Shown here one piece after another: positions 39,781-48,408 of a stretch of 64,000 nucleotides of DNA. Position 1 is the stretch's first letter, and each line of letters begins with the position of its first letter. Below the pieces are notes generated by a model. That model was not told the origin of the DNA, made no database searches, and worked only from the letters and a program-made list of their open reading frames with translations. Origin of the DNA: Mesorhizobium sp. (GTDB taxonomy: Bacteria > Pseudomonadota > Alphaproteobacteria > Rhizobiales > Rhizobiaceae); the NCBI GenBank assembly GCA_027492275.1, contig JAPUFC010000027.1, positions 1-64,000 of the forward strand, in the 5' to 3' direction. Position numbers and translations under genes: made by a program.

Positions 39781-40623
39781 TCAGGAAGCGGCCGCGGCCC
39801 GCGCGCGCAGCATTGCCCAGACTCCGAACGCGACCATCGGCAGCGACAGGACCATGCCCATGGTGAGCCAGCCGCCGGCGAGATAGCCGAGCTGCGCGTC
39901 CGGCTCGCGGAAGAATTCCACGCAGATGCGCGCCGCGCCGTAGCCGGCGACGAAGGCGCCGGCGACGAAGCCCGGCGTGGCGAGGCGTTTGAAGCGATGA
40001 GTGAGAAGCCACAGCAGCAGGAACAGCACCAGGCCTTCCAGCAGCGCTTCGTAGACCTGGCTCGGATGGCGGGGAAACGGTCCGCCGTTCGGGAATACGA
40101 CGGCCCAGGGCATGTCGCTCGGCCTGCCCCACAGCTCCGAATTGATGAAGTTGGTGAGCCGCACCAGCCCCAGCGCCACCGGCACGCCGGCGGCGACGAC
40201 GTCGAACATCGACCAGACGGGGATCTTTCGCGAGCGGGCGAACAGGATCATCGCCAGCGTCGTCCCGGCGAAGCCGCCGTGGAAGGACATGCCGCCCTGC
40301 CAGATGGCGAAGACGTCGAGCGGATTGGCGAGGTAGCGCTGGAAATCGTAGAACAGGGTATAGCCGATGCGGCCGCCGAGCACGATGCCGAGCGCTGCCC
40401 AGACGAGGAAGTCGTCGATGTCCTCGGGCTTGAGCGGCGAGCCCTTCGGCCCCCACAGGCCGGGCGTGGCGGCGAGGCGTTTTGAATACCACCAGCCGAA
40501 CAGGATGCCGACGACATAGGCCAGCCCGTACCAGTGGATGGCGACGGGCCCCAGCCGGACGATGACGGGGTCGATGTTCGGAAAGGGCAGCGCGGCCAGC
40601 GGCAGCAGCAGGGAATCGAGCAA
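39781..40623 (-). CDS. lgt: Phosphatidylglycerol-prolipoprotein diacylglyceryl transferase
   Basis: A 280-residue inner-membrane enzyme that adds diacylglycerol to the lipobox Cys of prolipoproteins. Seven hydrophobic segments and the Lgt signatures [35 protein letters not shown] and [13 protein letters not shown] are present. The start is a TTG at 40623 with GGAG 8 nt upstream. First gene of the lgt-midA-pgeF-M24 run. Several lipoproteins in this window are its substrates. Confidence 0.95.
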   Translation of the reverse strand: MLDSLLLPLAALPFPNIDPVIVRLGPVAIHWYGLAYVVGILFGWWYSKRLAATPGLWGPKGSPLKPEDIDDFLVWAALGIVLGGRIGYTLFYDFQRYLANPLDVFAIWQGGMSFHGGFAGTTLAMILFARSRKIPVWSMFDVVAAGVPVALGLVRLTNFINSELWGRPSDMPWAVVFPNGGPFPRHPSQVYEALLEGLVLFLLLWLLTHRFKRLATPGFVAGAFVAGYGAARICVEFFREPDAQLGYLAGGWLTMGMVLSLPMVAFGVWAMLRARAAAAS

Positions 40624-40743
40624 GGAAGGCTCCGCGACGGGTCGGCGCGGACCATGCAGCGGCGCCGGAGCAAGGTCAAGGCGGGCACGCCTTGCGTTTG
40701 CCGGGGCGCGGCACTACGTCAGGGGAAGCGCTGGAGGTATCCC

Positions 40744-41028
40744 ATGTCGACCGGTCCGAACCGCATCCTGGACGAATTCGCCAAGCTGATGACCGACGCC
40801 GCCGGTGCGGCGCAGGGGGTGCGGCGCGAGGTGGAGACGGCGTTCCGGGGCCAGGCGGAGAAGATCCTCAACACGATGGACGTCGTGCAGCGCGAGGAAT
40901 TCGAGGCCGTGCGCGACATGGCGGTGAAGGCGCGGGCCGAGAACAAGGCGCTCGCCGCCCGGCTGGAGGCGCTCGAAGCCCGGCTCGCCGGCGCGGAGAG
41001 CCCAGCGGCAAGCCCCGACGGAAAATAA
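40744..41028 (+). CDS. ubiK: Ubiquinone biosynthesis accessory factor UbiK (BMFP domain)
   Basis: A 94-residue protein of the membrane fusogenic BMFP/YqiC family. Residues 1-40 form an amphipathic helix (ILDEFAKLMTDAAGAAQGV) and 45-85 a coiled coil (VQREEFEAVRDMAVKA, LAARLEALEARLA) that trimerises in homologues. In enterobacteria UbiK helps the Ubi complex make ubiquinone. GGAGG sits 6 nt before the ATG at 40744. Divergent from lgt over 120 nt. Confidence 0.9.
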   Translation: MSTGPNRILDEFAKLMTDAAGAAQGVRREVETAFRGQAEKILNTMDVVQREEFEAVRDMAVKARAENKALAARLEALEARLAGAESPAASPDGK

Positions 41029-41347
41029 TTCGTTAAAGTTTTCCACAAAGGCGAAACCGCAAAAAGCGCTGGCCGCTGAATCGCTTACCGGCGATGGCAG
41101 ACTTGAGCCGGCAATGGCTTTCCACATGCAAACAGCGCCGCGCCCAAAAAAGGGCTGTTCACGCGACTCTGCTTCAATACACTGAATTTACTGCATGATT
41201 CGGGGAAGCGGTCATGCGCCGGGGCCGCGGGGCTTCCCGGTGGCAGGCCGTGTGCGTCCAGTTCATCCCGGGATCGGCATCCGATGTGCCGTCTTGTGCC
41301 CTTTCGCGGAGCGCGTCCGTCTGCTTCGCAACGACAGGAATATTCGC
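41029..41347 (+). other. Intergenic stretch upstream of the YbjN gene
   Basis: 319 nt without a gene. The first half is relatively AT-rich and holds short A and T runs, but no convincing terminator for ubiK. A plausible promoter area lies around 41165-41210 (AT-rich, ending in TTTACTGCAT). One short inverted repeat (ATCGG/CCGAT) is near 41273. I see no tRNA, small ORF or recognisable RNA motif. Confidence 0.4.
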
Positions 41348-41848
41348 ATGGAACTGATCGAACTGGAGATCGCCCGCGACATCCATCCCGTGGATGTCAT
41401 CGAACAGGTGGCGCACAGCAACGACTGGGCCTTCGAGCGGACGGGCGAGGACGAGATCTCCATCTCGGTGACCGGAACGTGGTCGGAATACCACGTGTCG
41501 TTCTCGTGGATGGAGGATTTCGAGGCGCTGCATCTGGCCTGCGCGTTCGACCTCAAGGTGCCGGAGGCGCGCACGCTGGAGGTGATGCGCCTGCTGGCGC
41601 AGATCAACGAGCAGATGCTGTTCGGCCATTTCGACCTGTGGGAGACGGAGGGCGCGATCATGTTCCGCCAGTCGCTGCTTCTGGCGGGCGGCGCGGAGCC
41701 GACCAGCGCGCAGGTGGAGGTGCTGCTGTCCAGCGCGCTGGAGGCCTGCGAATGCTATTTCCAGGCCTTCCAGTTCGTGGTCTGGTCCGGCACCTCGGCG
41801 AAGGACGCGTTGTCCAGCGTGCTCTTCGAGACGCGCGGGAACGCCTGA
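41348..41848 (+). CDS. YbjN domain-containing protein
   Basis: A 166-residue soluble protein with the YbjN fold, related to type III secretion chaperones. It begins MELIELEIARDIHPVDVIE and contains WSEYHVSFSWMEDFEALH and CYFQAFQFVVWSG, typical of the alphaproteobacterial branch. The ATG at 41348 was chosen over an upstream in-frame start because it begins the conserved domain. The stop overlaps the next start. Function unknown; YbjN proteins are linked to stress and motility phenotypes. Confidence 0.85.
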   Translation: MELIELEIARDIHPVDVIEQVAHSNDWAFERTGEDEISISVTGTWSEYHVSFSWMEDFEALHLACAFDLKVPEARTLEVMRLLAQINEQMLFGHFDLWETEGAIMFRQSLLLAGGAEPTSAQVEVLLSSALEACECYFQAFQFVVWSGTSAKDALSSVLFETRGNA

Positions 41849-42207
41849 TGGGATCGTCGCACGAACGCAAGCCGGAGATCGGCTTCGCCGATTTCGAGCG
41901 CGTCGACATCCGCGCCGGAACGATCGTCGAGGCGGAGCCCTTTCCGCAGGCGCGCAAGCCGGCCTTCAAGCTGAAGATCGATTTCGGCGCGCCGATCGGC
42001 GTGAAGAAGTCGTCGGCGCAGATCACCAAATATTATTCGCCCGAGACGCTGGTCGGCCGGCAGGTCTTCGCCGTGGTCAACTTCGCGCCGCGCCAGATCG
42101 GCCCGTTCATGTCCGAGGTGCTGACGCTCGGCTTTCCCGACGAGGAGGGCGAGGTGGTTCTGGGGGCGATCGAGCGCACCGTGCCGAACGGCGGCCGGCT
42201 GTTCTGA
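41848..42207 (+). CDS. CsaA-like tRNA-binding domain protein
   Basis: A 119-residue single-domain tRNA-binding (EMAP/Trbp) OB fold, recognisable from DFERVDIRAGTIVEAEPFP, KLKIDFGAPIGVKKSSAQIT and ITKYYSPETLVGRQV. Bacillus CsaA has chaperone and tRNA-binding activity and is the closest named relative. The ATG overlaps the YbjN stop (the TGA of YbjN is at 41846-41848), so the genes are coupled. Convergent with the histidine kinase gene. Confidence 0.9.
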   Translation: MGSSHERKPEIGFADFERVDIRAGTIVEAEPFPQARKPAFKLKIDFGAPIGVKKSSAQITKYYSPETLVGRQVFAVVNFAPRQIGPFMSEVLTLGFPDEEGEVVLGAIERTVPNGGRLF

Positions 42208-42244
42208 ACCTGCTGCCTTAGCCTCATTTCCAGCTAGACATGTT

Positions 42245-43657
42245 CTACGCGGGAACGCGCACCGTGGCGCGCAGGCCGCCCATGGGGCTGTCGGCGAGGC
42301 TGATGTCGCCGCCGTGGCTGCGGGCGATGTCGCGGGCGATGGCGAGGCCCAGCCCGGTGCCGCTGGCGTCGAGGTTGCGGGCGATGTCGAGCCGCACGAA
42401 TGGCTTGAAGACCTCCTCGCGGCTCGCGGCCGGAATGCCGGGGCCGTCGTCGTCGATGATGACGACCAGCGAGTTGCGCGAGTGGCGCGCCTCGATATGC
42501 ACAGTTTGCGCGTAGCGGAGCGCGTTGCCGACCAGATTGCCGAGCAGGCGCGAGAAGGCGTTCGGCCGGACATGGATCGCCGGGTCGCCGGTCAGATTGG
42601 AGGTCAGGGTGCGCTTCTTCAGCCGCGCCTCCTCGCCCAGCCGGCCGAGGAAGGCGTCGAGGTCGAAGGTGCCGGGGTCTTCCTCCGCCTGGTTGCGGGC
42701 GAAGGCCAGGTAGGCCTCCAGCATCGACTGCATGTCGTCGATGTCCTGGTTCAGGGCCGCCGTGTCGAGCCTGGTCCTGCTCATGGCGAGCTGCAGCTTG
42801 AAGCGGGTCAGGATGGTGCGCAGGTCGTGGCTGACGCCGGTCAGCATGGCCGTGCGCTGCTCGATCTGGCGCTCGATGCGCTCGCGCATCTGCAGGAAGG
42901 CCATGCCGGCGCGGCGCACCTCCTCCGCCCCGCGCGGGCGGAAATCGCGCGGCGTCGGGCGGCCCTTGCCAAAGCTCTCGGCGGCCTCGGTGAGGGCGAT
43001 GATCGGCCGGATCTGGTTGCGCAGGAAGGGGATCGCGATCATCAGGAGAACCAGCGACGTGCCGACCATCCAGATGATGAAGATGTGCGTGTTGGACGCA
43101 TAGGCCAGGCTGCGGCGGATGAAGGCGCGCAGCACATGGTCCTTGAGCTGGATGCGCACCTCCAGGATGCGTGAATCGCCGACCGTGTCGATCCAGAAGG
43201 GACGGTTGATCTGCTTGGTGATCTCGGCGGACAGGATCTGGTCGAGAATCGAGAAGAACGGCTTCGGGCCCGGGACCGGCAGCGGCGACGGCGGCAGGAT
43301 CTCGACGATGATGTCGAGGCGGTCGCGGGCGATGCGGATGACGTTGGCGTAGTCCGGCGCGTTGGGATAGGTCTCGATCATGTCGATGATCGCGGCCAGG
43401 TCGCGGGTGGTGGCCATGGACAGGCGCTGCGTCACCGTCTGCCAGTGCCGCTCCATGAACACGACCGTGACGACGGTCTGGAGCAGGATCATCGGCGTGA
43501 TGACGATGATGAGGGACCGGGCGTAGAGCCGCTTCGGCAGGTAGATGCCGACGAGGCGCCAGAAATAGTTCCACCGGCGCGCCACGGCCGCGCGCCACTG
43601 CGCGGTGCGCGCGAGCAGTCCGAGCCCCCGGCGGTTGTCCAGATCGGTGGTGGCCAT
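42245..43657 (-). CDS. EnvZ-type sensor histidine kinase
   Basis: A 470-residue inner-membrane kinase. It has a first membrane helix at about 47-69, a periplasmic loop of roughly 120 residues, a second helix around 195-215, then HAMP. The phosphoacceptor box is GVSHDLRTILTRFKL, and the ATPase domain carries DDDGPGIP and GTGLGLAIARDI. The partner response regulator is 48 nt upstream. The marR-regulator-kinase operon next to ilvE resembles the CenK-CenR/OtpR locus of other alphaproteobacteria, which controls envelope homeostasis; that link is from memory and not proven. Confidence 0.92.
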   Translation of the reverse strand: MATTDLDNRRGLGLLARTAQWRAAVARRWNYFWRLVGIYLPKRLYARSLIIVITPMILLQTVVTVVFMERHWQTVTQRLSMATTRDLAAIIDMIETYPNAPDYANVIRIARDRLDIIVEILPPSPLPVPGPKPFFSILDQILSAEITKQINRPFWIDTVGDSRILEVRIQLKDHVLRAFIRRSLAYASNTHIFIIWMVGTSLVLLMIAIPFLRNQIRPIIALTEAAESFGKGRPTPRDFRPRGAEEVRRAGMAFLQMRERIERQIEQRTAMLTGVSHDLRTILTRFKLQLAMSRTRLDTAALNQDIDDMQSMLEAYLAFARNQAEEDPGTFDLDAFLGRLGEEARLKKRTLTSNLTGDPAIHVRPNAFSRLLGNLVGNALRYAQTVHIEARHSRNSLVVIIDDDGPGIPAASREEVFKPFVRLDIARNLDASGTGLGLAIARDIARSHGGDISLADSPMGGLRATVRVPA

Positions 43658-43705
43658 CAGCCTTCCGTTTCGCCGCGCATGCCATGCCGGCCGCGCCGGC
43701 GCATC

Positions 43706-44428
43706 CTACTCGACGCTCAGGCGATACCCAATACCGCGCACGGTCTGCAGCCACACGGGATTGGACGGGTCCTTCTCGATCTTGCGCCGCAGGCGATTGA
43801 TCTGGACGTCGATGGTGCGCTCGCCGACGTCGGATTCGCCGGCCACCAGCTCGTGCCTGGGGATGGTGTCGCCGGCGCGGGCGGCGAAGATCGCCAGGAT
43901 CTCCTGCTCGCGGTCGGTGAGCTTGATGACCTCGCCGCCGCGCTTCAGCTCGCGCCGGGCGATCTGGAAGGTGTACGGCCCGAAGACGATCTGCTCGACC
44001 TTGGGGGTGGACGCCGGTCCGCCGCGCCGCAGGATGTTGCCGATGCGCAGGATCAGCTCGCGCGGGTCGAAGGGCTTGGACAGGTAGTCGTCGGCCCCGG
44101 CCTCCAGCCCGGCGATGCGGCTGTCCGTCTCCGACAGGGCGGTCAGCATAAGGATCGGCACGTTCTTCTCGGCGCGCAGCGCGCGCGTCAGGTCGACGCC
44201 GCTCTCCTCCGGCATCATGACGTCGAGCACGATCAGGTCGAAGTCGAGGCCGACCAGCTTGCGCCTCGCCTCGGCGGCGTTGCCGGCCACCGTGACCCGG
44301 AAGCCGTTCTCGCCCAGATACTGCTTCAGAAGTGTGCGGATGCGGGTGTCGTCGTCGACGACCAGCAGATGCGGGGCGTCATCGTCCAGCAGCCGTTGCG
44401 GCGCTTCGGCGGCGTCAATCGTCTCCAT
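43706..44428 (-). CDS. OmpR-family response regulator, CenR/OtpR-like
   Basis: A 240-residue two-component regulator. The receiver domain has the acidic pair in LLVVDDDTRI, the phospho-Asp in LDVMMPEESG, and the Lys of LSKPFDPREL. The C-terminal winged helix ends in RTIDVQINRLRRKIE and TVRGIGYRL. It has about 18 extra residues at the N terminus. The start overlaps the end of marR by 14 nt. Genomic setting (marR, kinase, ilvE) suggests the CenR/OtpR orthologue, essential for envelope integrity in some relatives. Confidence 0.93.
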   Translation of the reverse strand: METIDAAEAPQRLLDDDAPHLLVVDDDTRIRTLLKQYLGENGFRVTVAGNAAEARRKLVGLDFDLIVLDVMMPEESGVDLTRALRAEKNVPILMLTALSETDSRIAGLEAGADDYLSKPFDPRELILRIGNILRRGGPASTPKVEQIVFGPYTFQIARRELKRGGEVIKLTDREQEILAIFAARAGDTIPRHELVAGESDVGERTIDVQINRLRRKIEKDPSNPVWLQTVRGIGYRLSVE

Positions 44429-44957
44429 GGCCCGGACCTCCGGATGTCGCGCGGGACTGGTGCCCCGGCAGGCTGTCGATCTGGCGGCGCAGTTCCGGGT
44501 CGACCATCGACTTCAGGAAACGCTCGATCAGCGTCCGGTCCTCGCTCGTGCAGCCCTCCAATGCGGCCTGTATGCGGCGCGACTGTGGCCGCGCCAGCGC
44601 CAGCGACAGCGCGCGGCCCTTGGCGGTCGGGTAGAGCTCGCGCTGGCGGCGGTCGCGCAGCCCCTGGATCTGCACGATATGGCCGGTGTCGATGAGCTGC
44701 TTGAGGACGCGCGCGAGGCTCTGCTTGGTGATCTTCAGCACGTCGAGCAGCTCGGCGACGGTGAGCCCGGGCATCCGGTTGACGAAGTGGAGGATGCGAT
44801 GATGCGCGCGGCCGAACCCGTATTCGATCAGGATCTGGTCGGGATCGGAGGTGAAATCCCGGTAGGCGAAGAACAGCAGCTCGATGATCGGCAGGTCGAG
44901 CTCGTCGCCGGCGGCGAGCGGGGTCCTGATCGGGCTGGCGTCGGCACTGTCGGTCAT
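44415..44957 (-). CDS. MarR-family transcriptional regulator
   Basis: A 180-residue winged-helix regulator: LPIIELLFFAYRDFTSDPDQ, the recognition region LTVAELLDVLKITKQSLARVLK, and the wing RDRRQRELYPTAKG. The ATG at 44955-44957 is preferred; a longer frame to 45059 would run through the AT-rich operator region. It is the first gene of a three-gene operon with the response regulator and kinase. A near-perfect palindrome starts 17 nt upstream of its start and is its probable autoregulatory site. Confidence 0.92.
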   Translation of the reverse strand: MTDSADASPIRTPLAAGDELDLPIIELLFFAYRDFTSDPDQILIEYGFGRAHHRILHFVNRMPGLTVAELLDVLKITKQSLARVLKQLIDTGHIVQIQGLRDRRQRELYPTAKGRALSLALARPQSRRIQAALEGCTSEDRTLIERFLKSMVDPELRRQIDSLPGHQSRATSGGPGHGDD

Positions 44958-44973
44958 CTGCGGTCCTGCATGT

Positions 44974-45006
44974 GAAAAATATGTCAGCATTATTGACATA
45001 TTTTTC
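44974..45006. promoter_or_regulatory. Putative MarR operator, 13-bp inverted repeat
   Basis: Perfect 13-bp arms at 44974-44986 (GAAAAATATGTCA) and 44994-45006, spaced by 7 nt, in an AT-rich island within GC-rich DNA. It lies 17 nt upstream of the marR start and also upstream of divergent ilvE. Position and symmetry fit binding of a dimeric MarR protein that represses its own operon, and perhaps ilvE. Confidence 0.7.
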
Positions 45007-45023
45007 GGCGACTGGTAATTATT

Positions 45024-45035
45024 GAAAAGCTTTTC
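45024..45035. promoter_or_regulatory. 12-bp palindrome between marR and ilvE
   Basis: GAAAAGCTTTTC is a perfect 12-bp palindrome 18 nt beyond the larger inverted repeat. It may be a secondary operator or simply AT-rich promoter DNA. Confidence 0.35.
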
Positions 45036-45178
45036 GACGGATAGCGACCGAAAAGGCAAGCACTTTCAGCATGTCCGCAACGTTCCTCCGGCCTTGACCG
45101 GGGGCGGGGAGGCTTTGCCTTTCGACCGGTCGCGCCGACCGGCGTAAAGCGCCACGAAGCGAGACCAGGGAGGTCATC

Positions 45179-46072
45179 ATGTCGTCCGTTCCTTTCGACC
45201 AGCTCGAAGGCTCTATCTGGATGAACGGCAAGTTCGTCGACTGGGCCGATGCCAGGATTCATGTGCTCACGCATGGCCTGCACTATGCCAGCGCCGTGTT
45301 CGAGGGGGAACGGGCCTATGGCGGCGAGATCTTCAAGCTGACCGAGCATACCGAGCGCCTGCACGAATCGGCGCGCATCCTGGGCTTCGGCATTCCCTAT
45401 AGCGTCGCCGAGATCGACGAGGCGTGCCGCGCGCTGCTTGCCCGGCAAGGTTTTCAGGACGCCTATGTGCGCCCCATCGCCTGGCGCGGCAGCGAGCAGA
45501 TGGGCGTGGCGGCGCCGAACACCCGCATCAACTGCGCCGTCGCCATCTGGCAGTGGCCGAGCTATTTCGACCCGGCGCAGAAGCTCAAGGGCATCCGCCT
45601 GGACATGGCCGAATACCGCAGGCCCGACCCGCGCACGGCTCCGTCGCGGGCCAAGGCGTCCGGCCTCTACATGATCTGCACCATCTCCAAGCACGCGGCG
45701 GAAGCCAGGGGCTATGCCGACGCGCTGATGCTGGACTGGCGCGGCCAGGTGGCGGAGGCGACGGGCGCCAACGTCTTCTTCGTCAAGGACGGCAGGCTGC
45801 ACACGCCGAAGGCCGACTGCTTCCTGGACGGGATCACGCGGCGCACGGTGATGGGCCTGGCCAGGGATCGCGGCATCGAGGTGGTCGAGTGCGCCATCCT
45901 GCCCGAGGAGATGGCCGGCATGGAGCAGTGCTTCCTGACCGGCACCGCCGCCGAGGTGACGCCGGTTTCCGAGATCGGCCCCCACCGTTTCGAGGTGGGC
46001 AGCATCACGGCGACGCTGATGGCGGACTATGCCGAGGCCGTGCAGCCGAGGCGCGCCATTGCGGCGGAATAG
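45179..46072 (+). CDS. ilvE: Branched-chain amino acid aminotransferase
   Basis: A 297-residue class IV PLP enzyme that interconverts Leu, Ile and Val with their 2-oxo acids. Key blocks: HVLTHGLHYASAVFEGERAY, RPIAWRGSEQMGV, the PLP-Lys segment SRAKASGLYMICTI, and EATGANVFFVKDG with GITRRTV. A purine-rich GGGAGG site precedes the ATG. Divergent from marR, sharing the 221-nt region with the palindromes. Confidence 0.95.
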   Translation: MSSVPFDQLEGSIWMNGKFVDWADARIHVLTHGLHYASAVFEGERAYGGEIFKLTEHTERLHESARILGFGIPYSVAEIDEACRALLARQGFQDAYVRPIAWRGSEQMGVAAPNTRINCAVAIWQWPSYFDPAQKLKGIRLDMAEYRRPDPRTAPSRAKASGLYMICTISKHAAEARGYADALMLDWRGQVAEATGANVFFVKDGRLHTPKADCFLDGITRRTVMGLARDRGIEVVECAILPEEMAGMEQCFLTGTAAEVTPVSEIGPHRFEVGSITATLMADYAEAVQPRRAIAAE

Positions 46073-46187
46073 GCGGCTTGGACGAAGGCGTTAGCGGACA
46101 CCCCTCCCGCGACGATTTGACTTTCCCCTGCGTCAGGTTTTCCATGCGCGGGTCGGACGGTGGATCCGATTCTGGTGGAGGGAAATC

Positions 46188-46475
46188 ATGGACGCGCTAC
46201 TTCCTATCATCGTGCAGATCGTGACGGGCGTCATCGGCGGTCAGGCCGTGGGAGCCGCCATCAAGCAGGCGGCGATGGGCCAGTTGCCGAAGATCATCAG
46301 CGGCGCGGTGGGCGGTGTCGCCGGCGGCCAGATCCTGGGCAGCCTGCTCGGCGCCGATCCGGCGGCCGCGGGGGCGCTGGGCGGCATGCTCGGCGACGCG
46401 GTGGGCGGCGTCGGCGGCGGCGCCATCCTGACGGCCATCGTCGGCGCCGTCATGGGCGCGATGAACAAGCGCTGA
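46188..46475 (+). CDS. Glycine-rich small membrane-associated protein
   Basis: A 95-residue protein composed largely of Gly, Ala and hydrophobic residues, with repeating GGxxGG patterns (GAVGGVAGGQILGSLLG, DAVGGVGGGAILTAIVGAVMG). The segments look like glycine-zipper membrane helices. A strong GGAGGG site precedes the ATG at 46188. The 44-bp perfect palindrome follows its stop. Seen in rhizobia as a conserved hypothetical; function unknown. Confidence 0.75.
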   Translation: MDALLPIIVQIVTGVIGGQAVGAAIKQAAMGQLPKIISGAVGGVAGGQILGSLLGADPAAAGALGGMLGDAVGGVGGGAILTAIVGAVMGAMNKR

Positions 46476-46487
46476 AGCGGCCTGCGA

Positions 46488-46531
46488 GGACATGACAAAG
46501 GGCGGCCGCGCGGCCGCCCTTTGTCATGTCC
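46488..46531. terminator. 44-bp perfect palindrome, likely terminator
   Basis: Arms of 21 nt (46488-46508 and 46511-46531) around a central CG, all paired, so the whole 44 bp is a perfect palindrome. The GC-rich core is flanked by AAA on the left and TTT on the right. Read on the plus strand it begins 13 nt after the stop of the Gly-rich gene. It is unusually long for a terminator. Confidence 0.75.
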
Positions 46532-46572
46532 GGCGGCAGGCTCTATATGCGGGGCGAACCGCAGGAGAGAGC

Positions 46573-47223
46573 ATGGGCCAGCTGAACGCCTTCATCGTTC
46601 CCGTCACCCCCTTCCAGCAGAACTGCACCGTGCTGTTCGACGTGGACACGAAAGCGGGCGTCGTCGTCGATCCGGGCGGCGACCTCGACGCGATCCGCGA
46701 GGCGCTGCGCGAGCACGGAGTCGAGGTCACGGCGATCTGGCTGACGCACGGCCATATCGACCACGCCGGCGGCGCCATGGATCTGAAGGACGAGCTGGGC
46801 GTCGACATCGTCGGACCGCATGCGGCGGACCAGCCGCTGCTTTCCAACCTTGAGACGCAGGCGGCGCGCTTCGGCCTGCAGGGGGCGGTGCGCAACTGCG
46901 CGCCCGACCGTTTCCTCGAGGAAGGGGAGGTGGTGTCGTTCGGCAACCACCGCTTCGAGGTGCTGCATTGCCCCGGCCATGCGCCCGGCCACGTGGTTTA
47001 TTTCAACCGCGCGGCCGGGTTTGCCCATGTCGGCGACGTGCTGTTCCGGGGCTCGGTCGGCCGGACCGACCTTCCGGGCGGCAGCCACGAGACACTGATC
47101 CGGTCGATCAAGGAGAAGCTGCTGCCGCTGGGCGACGAGGTCGGCTTCATCTGCGGGCACGGGCCGGGCGGCCGGTTCGGCGAGGAACGCCGCACCAATC
47201 CGTTCCTCAACGGACAGATGTAA
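46573..47223 (+). CDS. MBL-fold metallohydrolase, glyoxalase II-like
   Basis: A 216-residue metallo-beta-lactamase-fold hydrolase. The zinc motif THGHIDHAGG (HxHxDH) is at about residues 57-66; later ligands are in HCPGHAPGHV, HVGDVLF and CGHGPGG. It resembles the YcbL/GloB-like branch. A GGAGAGA site precedes the ATG at 46573; the frame extends upstream through the palindrome, which is not credible as coding. Substrate may be a glutathione thioester. Confidence 0.9.
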   Translation: MGQLNAFIVPVTPFQQNCTVLFDVDTKAGVVVDPGGDLDAIREALREHGVEVTAIWLTHGHIDHAGGAMDLKDELGVDIVGPHAADQPLLSNLETQAARFGLQGAVRNCAPDRFLEEGEVVSFGNHRFEVLHCPGHAPGHVVYFNRAAGFAHVGDVLFRGSVGRTDLPGGSHETLIRSIKEKLLPLGDEVGFICGHGPGGRFGEERRTNPFLNGQM

Positions 47224-47257
47224 CGAAGGGGCGGGCCCGGCCGGACCCGCCCCTTCG
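47224..47257. terminator. Bidirectional terminator hairpin
   Basis: Perfect 12-bp arms at 47224-47235 and 47246-47257 with a 10-nt loop, directly after the stop of the MBL-fold gene and between it and the convergent BA14K gene. Confidence 0.7.
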
Positions 47258-47276
47258 CGCCGTTGGACGGTCCGGC

Positions 47277-47717
47277 TCAGTCGGCGACGCAGAAATGGCG
47301 CTGGCCGTCATAGCCCATGAAGGTGCCGCTGCGCGCGTCGAAGGACCGGTAGCGGTCGACGCAATACTGGTACCAGGCCCGGCTCCACGGCTCCAGCGAG
47401 CCGTAGGAACCCGTCTCGCGCGGGTAGTATTCGCGGATCGGCTGCGGACGCGGCCGGCGGTACGGGTTGTCGTAGACGGGTTCCTGGTGGACGGGCTCCT
47501 GATAGACGGGCTGGCGGGAGGTCAGGCCCACGGCCAGCGCGCCGGCGGCCAGGCCGAGAATGCCGGCCACGGCCAGATCGCCTCGTGAGGAATGGTGATG
47601 GCGCTCGACGCGATAGGAATCGCGCCAGCGTTCGCCCGCCTGCGCCCCCGGCAGCGCGGTCAGGGTCGTCGCCAGAACGGCAGTCGAGAGGATTGCGCTT
47701 TTGAGAAGACGGTTCAT
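47277..47717 (-). CDS. BA14K-family exported protein
   Basis: A 146-residue exported protein with a signal peptide of about 27 residues ending in AQA, then a hydrophobic Gly/Ala segment (LAVAGILGLAAGALAVGL). Next comes a short proline/tyrosine repeat (QPVYQEPVHQEPVYDNPY), and the C-terminal BA14K signature WCVD-like block, here YCVDRYRSFDARSGTFMGYD, ends in a Cys. Brucella BA14K is an immunoreactive lectin-like protein. Monocistronic between two terminator-like hairpins. Confidence 0.9.
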   Translation of the reverse strand: MNRLLKSAILSTAVLATTLTALPGAQAGERWRDSYRVERHHHSSRGDLAVAGILGLAAGALAVGLTSRQPVYQEPVHQEPVYDNPYRRPRPQPIREYYPRETGSYGSLEPWSRAWYQYCVDRYRSFDARSGTFMGYDGQRHFCVAD

Positions 47718-47889
47718 GCTTCACTCCTTCGCGAACCGGCCGCATGGGCCGAAAACCTTATGGCGGATTTCTATCGCCGGCTCGCTGAATGGAAGCTGAA
47801 CGGTCGGGCGCTCGCCGGCTTCGGAGGGCGGCAAAGCGCAAAGCATAAGAAATCCCGCGCTCGCGCACGGGAAAGGCCGTTTCGATCGA

Positions 47890-47911
47890 AGCCGGTCCGG
47901 GCTGACCGGCT
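47890..47911 (-). terminator. Hairpin downstream of first csp gene
   Basis: 8-bp perfect arms (47890-47897 and 47904-47911, 6-nt loop) just beyond the cold shock gene stop on the minus strand. There is no T tract, so termination is only likely by position. Confidence 0.4.
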
Positions 47912-47918
47912 CAGGCCG

Positions 47919-48131
47919 TCAGCCGACCGACAGGTTGACCGCCTTGGGGCCCTTGCCGCGCTTGTCCGGCTCGGTGTCGAAACGCACTTTCTGCCCGTCC
48001 TCGAGACCGGGAAGGCCGGAGGCCTGGACAGCCGAAATGTGGACGAACACATCCTTCTGCCCGTCGTCCGGCGTGATGAAGCCAAAGCCCTTGGCATGGT
48101 TGAAGAACTTGACAGTGCCGGTCTGCGGCAT
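47919..48131 (-). CDS. Cold shock protein, CspA family (copy 1)
   Basis: A 70-residue cold shock domain: [21 protein letters not shown] (RNP1 within KGFGFI) and DVFVHISAV (RNP2), then PKAVNLSVG at the end. A GAGGAG site precedes the ATG at 48129-48131, which excludes an upstream in-frame start. These proteins bind single-stranded RNA/DNA and act as RNA chaperones. A second copy lies 0.8 kb upstream with 60-65% identity by eye. Confidence 0.96.
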   Translation of the reverse strand: MPQTGTVKFFNHAKGFGFITPDDGQKDVFVHISAVQASGLPGLEDGQKVRFDTEPDKRGKGPKAVNLSVG

Positions 48132-48408
48132 GGGAAACTCCTCTATCCCACTGGTAAAGTCCCGGCTGGACATCGTGTCCGAGCCGCTTCGAGCCGGCCG
48201 GCGGAAAGAAAGGAGCCGTCCCGGGATCTTGCGATCCTCTTCTTGCGCGAAACCCGCTCCCCTACAGTTGCGGGCACACCTTTCGTTTCCGGGTCCCGCG
48301 AAGGCCCGAAGGCGGTTTTTGTGCCATTATTTCCGGGCGGCGGGCAAGCGGAAACTTTTGCCCGCCGGAACGGCGGCATGCGGAGGCCGTGCCGGGCGAT
48401 CCGTGCCC

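Noticed and set aside
46492-46572. Extended N terminus of the MBL-fold protein through the palindrome
   Set aside because: The 44-bp palindrome is clearly structural and a good ribosome site precedes the ATG at 46573.
47461-47520. Short proline/tyrosine repeats in the BA14K gene as a possible CRISPR or DNA repeat
   Set aside because: Only two or three imperfect units that are in frame and encode a QEPV-type linker.
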